This document shows positions 63,226 through 64,000 of a DNA stretch of 64,000 nt, in pieces; the stretch's first letter is position 1; each line of letters opens with the position of its first letter. Source of the DNA: CAVQNQ01 sp963714205 (GTDB lineage Bacteria; Acidobacteriota; Terriglobia; Bryobacterales; Bryobacteraceae); contig CAVQNQ010000004.1 in assembly GCA_963714205.1 (NCBI GenBank), positions 682,001 through 746,000 on the forward strand, read 5' to 3'. A program made the translations under genes and the position numbers. Under the pieces are notes generated by a model. That model worked only from the letters and a program-made list of their open reading frames with translations, had not been told where the DNA came from and searched no databases.

Positions 63226-64000
63226 TTGGAACAACGATCGCAGGCTATCGGATCATCGAGAAACTCGGCGAGGGCGGCATGGGAGTGGTCTACAAGGCCG
63301 TCGACCTGTCGCTTGACCGCGTGGTGGCCATCAAGGCGCTCAACGCGGAATTGGCTAAGAACCCGGAGCTGGAACAGCGTTTTCGCGCCGAAGCCAGGGC
63401 GCAGGCCAGCCTCAACCACGTGAATCTCGCCACGCTCTACGCCTTTCTGGTAGAAGGCGGAACCGCCTGGATGGTGATGGAGTTCATCGAGGGCGAGAGC
63501 TTCGCCGGCATGATTCAGCGGCGCGGCCCCATTCCCAGCGAAGAGGCGTTGCCGCTCTTCCGGCAGGCCTTGCTGGGGCTCGGCTATGCGCACCGCATGG
63601 GAATCGTCCATCGCGACATCAAGCCCGGCAACATCATGCTCAACCGCCACGGCATCGTCAAGGTGATGGATTTCGGCATCGCCAAGGTGCTGGGCGGCCG
63701 CAGCCTGACGCGCACGGGCACGCAGATGGGCACCGCGTGGTACATGGCCCCCGAGCAGGTGATGAACCGGGGGGTGGACATCCGCTCGGATATCTACGCG
63801 CTGGGCATTACGCTCTACGAGATGCTCTCGGGCCGGGTCCCCTTCGACAGCGACAGCGACTACCAGGTGATGACCGATCACGTGAACACGCCGCCTCCGC
63901 CACCCACGCAGTTCTACCCGTACATCCCCAAGGGCGTCGTGAACGCAGTTCTCAAAGCCCTGGCCAAAGATCCTAACGGGCGTTTTCAGACCACCGAGGA
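63222..64000 (+). CDS. Ser/Thr protein kinase, partial at window end
   Basis: 259 residues visible. Hanks-type kinase motifs: glycine loop LGEGGMGVVYKAVD, VAIKAL (lysine), catalytic loop HRDIKPGNIML, DFGIAK, activation segment to GTAWYMAPEQ and SDIYALGITLYEMLSG. It starts at ATG 63222 overlapping the phosphatase stop. The C-terminus, which may carry a membrane helix and sensor repeats, lies outside the window. Confidence 0.95.
   Translation, partial: MIGTTIAGYRIIEKLGEGGMGVVYKAVDLSLDRVVAIKALNAELAKNPELEQRFRAEARAQASLNHVNLATLYAFLVEGGTAWMVMEFIEGESFAGMIQRRGPIPSEEALPLFRQALLGLGYAHRMGIVHRDIKPGNIMLNRHGIVKVMDFGIAKVLGGRSLTRTGTQMGTAWYMAPEQVMNRGVDIRSDIYALGITLYEMLSGRVPFDSDSDYQVMTDHVNTPPPPPTQFYPYIPKGVVNAVLKALAKDPNGRFQTTE

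Overview
The window is a high-GC bacterial chromosome segment. It has long TonB-dependent-receptor-like outer membrane proteins with carboxypeptidase-regulatory N-termini, Asp-box and NHL propellers, two GntP permeases, a Tad pilus locus, a DUF885 peptidase and many glycosyltransferases. This mix resembles the Acidobacteriota (Bryobacterales/Solibacter-type). That assignment is inference from gene content; no rRNA is present. I saw no tRNA, CRISPR array, prophage, IS element or replication origin.

Layout. 1-4.2 kb: a coupled minus-strand housekeeping cluster, rimO-yacG-pgpA-NHL propeller-cinA. 4.6-6.5 kb: an exported protein with 14 Asp-box repeats. 6.7-7.1 kb: a BrnT-type toxin with a non-BrnA-like partner. 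7.3-11.6 kb: a sugar-catabolic operon (DapA-like, class II aldolase, HAD phosphatase, DhaL, DhaK) in which the last four genes are coupled by 4-nt overlaps. 11.7-19 kb: DUF885 peptidase, DUF4920 protein, an ion transporter, a predicted alpha/alpha-toroid protein and a double glycosyltransferase. 19-25 kb: PilZ protein, response regulator, amino-acid permease, thiE, bcp, M16 peptidase and a GntP permease.

25.4-36.5 kb is a Tad/Flp pilus locus split into divergent arms. The minus arm carries a PilZ-like gene, two Flp pilins, CpaB, secretin, TadZ, TadA, TadB and TadC. The plus arm carries a LuxR-type regulator, two TadE-like pseudopilins and a TadG/VWA protein. The 292-bp region between the arms holds repeats that look like an operator. 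No prepilin peptidase (TadV/CpaA) or TadD is encoded here.

36.7-53.6 kb: a three-module glycosyltransferase, aldo/keto reductase, a second GntP permease with an amidohydrolase, a Tat-exported DUF362 protein, a broken TonB-dependent receptor, CoA-binding protein, GH51 arabinofuranosidase, YIP1 protein, radical SAM protein, Rsm22-like methyltransferase and a TIGR02206 membrane protein. 53.6-58.9 kb: an ECF sigma factor, membrane anti-sigma factor and outer membrane receptor in one operon. 59-64 kb: a glycosyltransferase, then a phospho-signalling cluster made of a membrane serine protease with a cytosolic FHA domain, a zinc-ribbon FHA protein, a PP2C phosphatase and a Ser/Thr kinase cut by the window edge.

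Two patterns cut across the window. Four genes (secretin, second tadE, TonB receptor, anti-sigma factor) carry single-base frameshifts, mostly in homopolymers, with clear coding sequence in the next frame. These are either residual assembly errors or real phase-variable or decaying genes. Separately, five genes have a -10-like hexamer exactly 12 to 7 nt before the start codon, which predicts leaderless transcripts and supports one TTG start.
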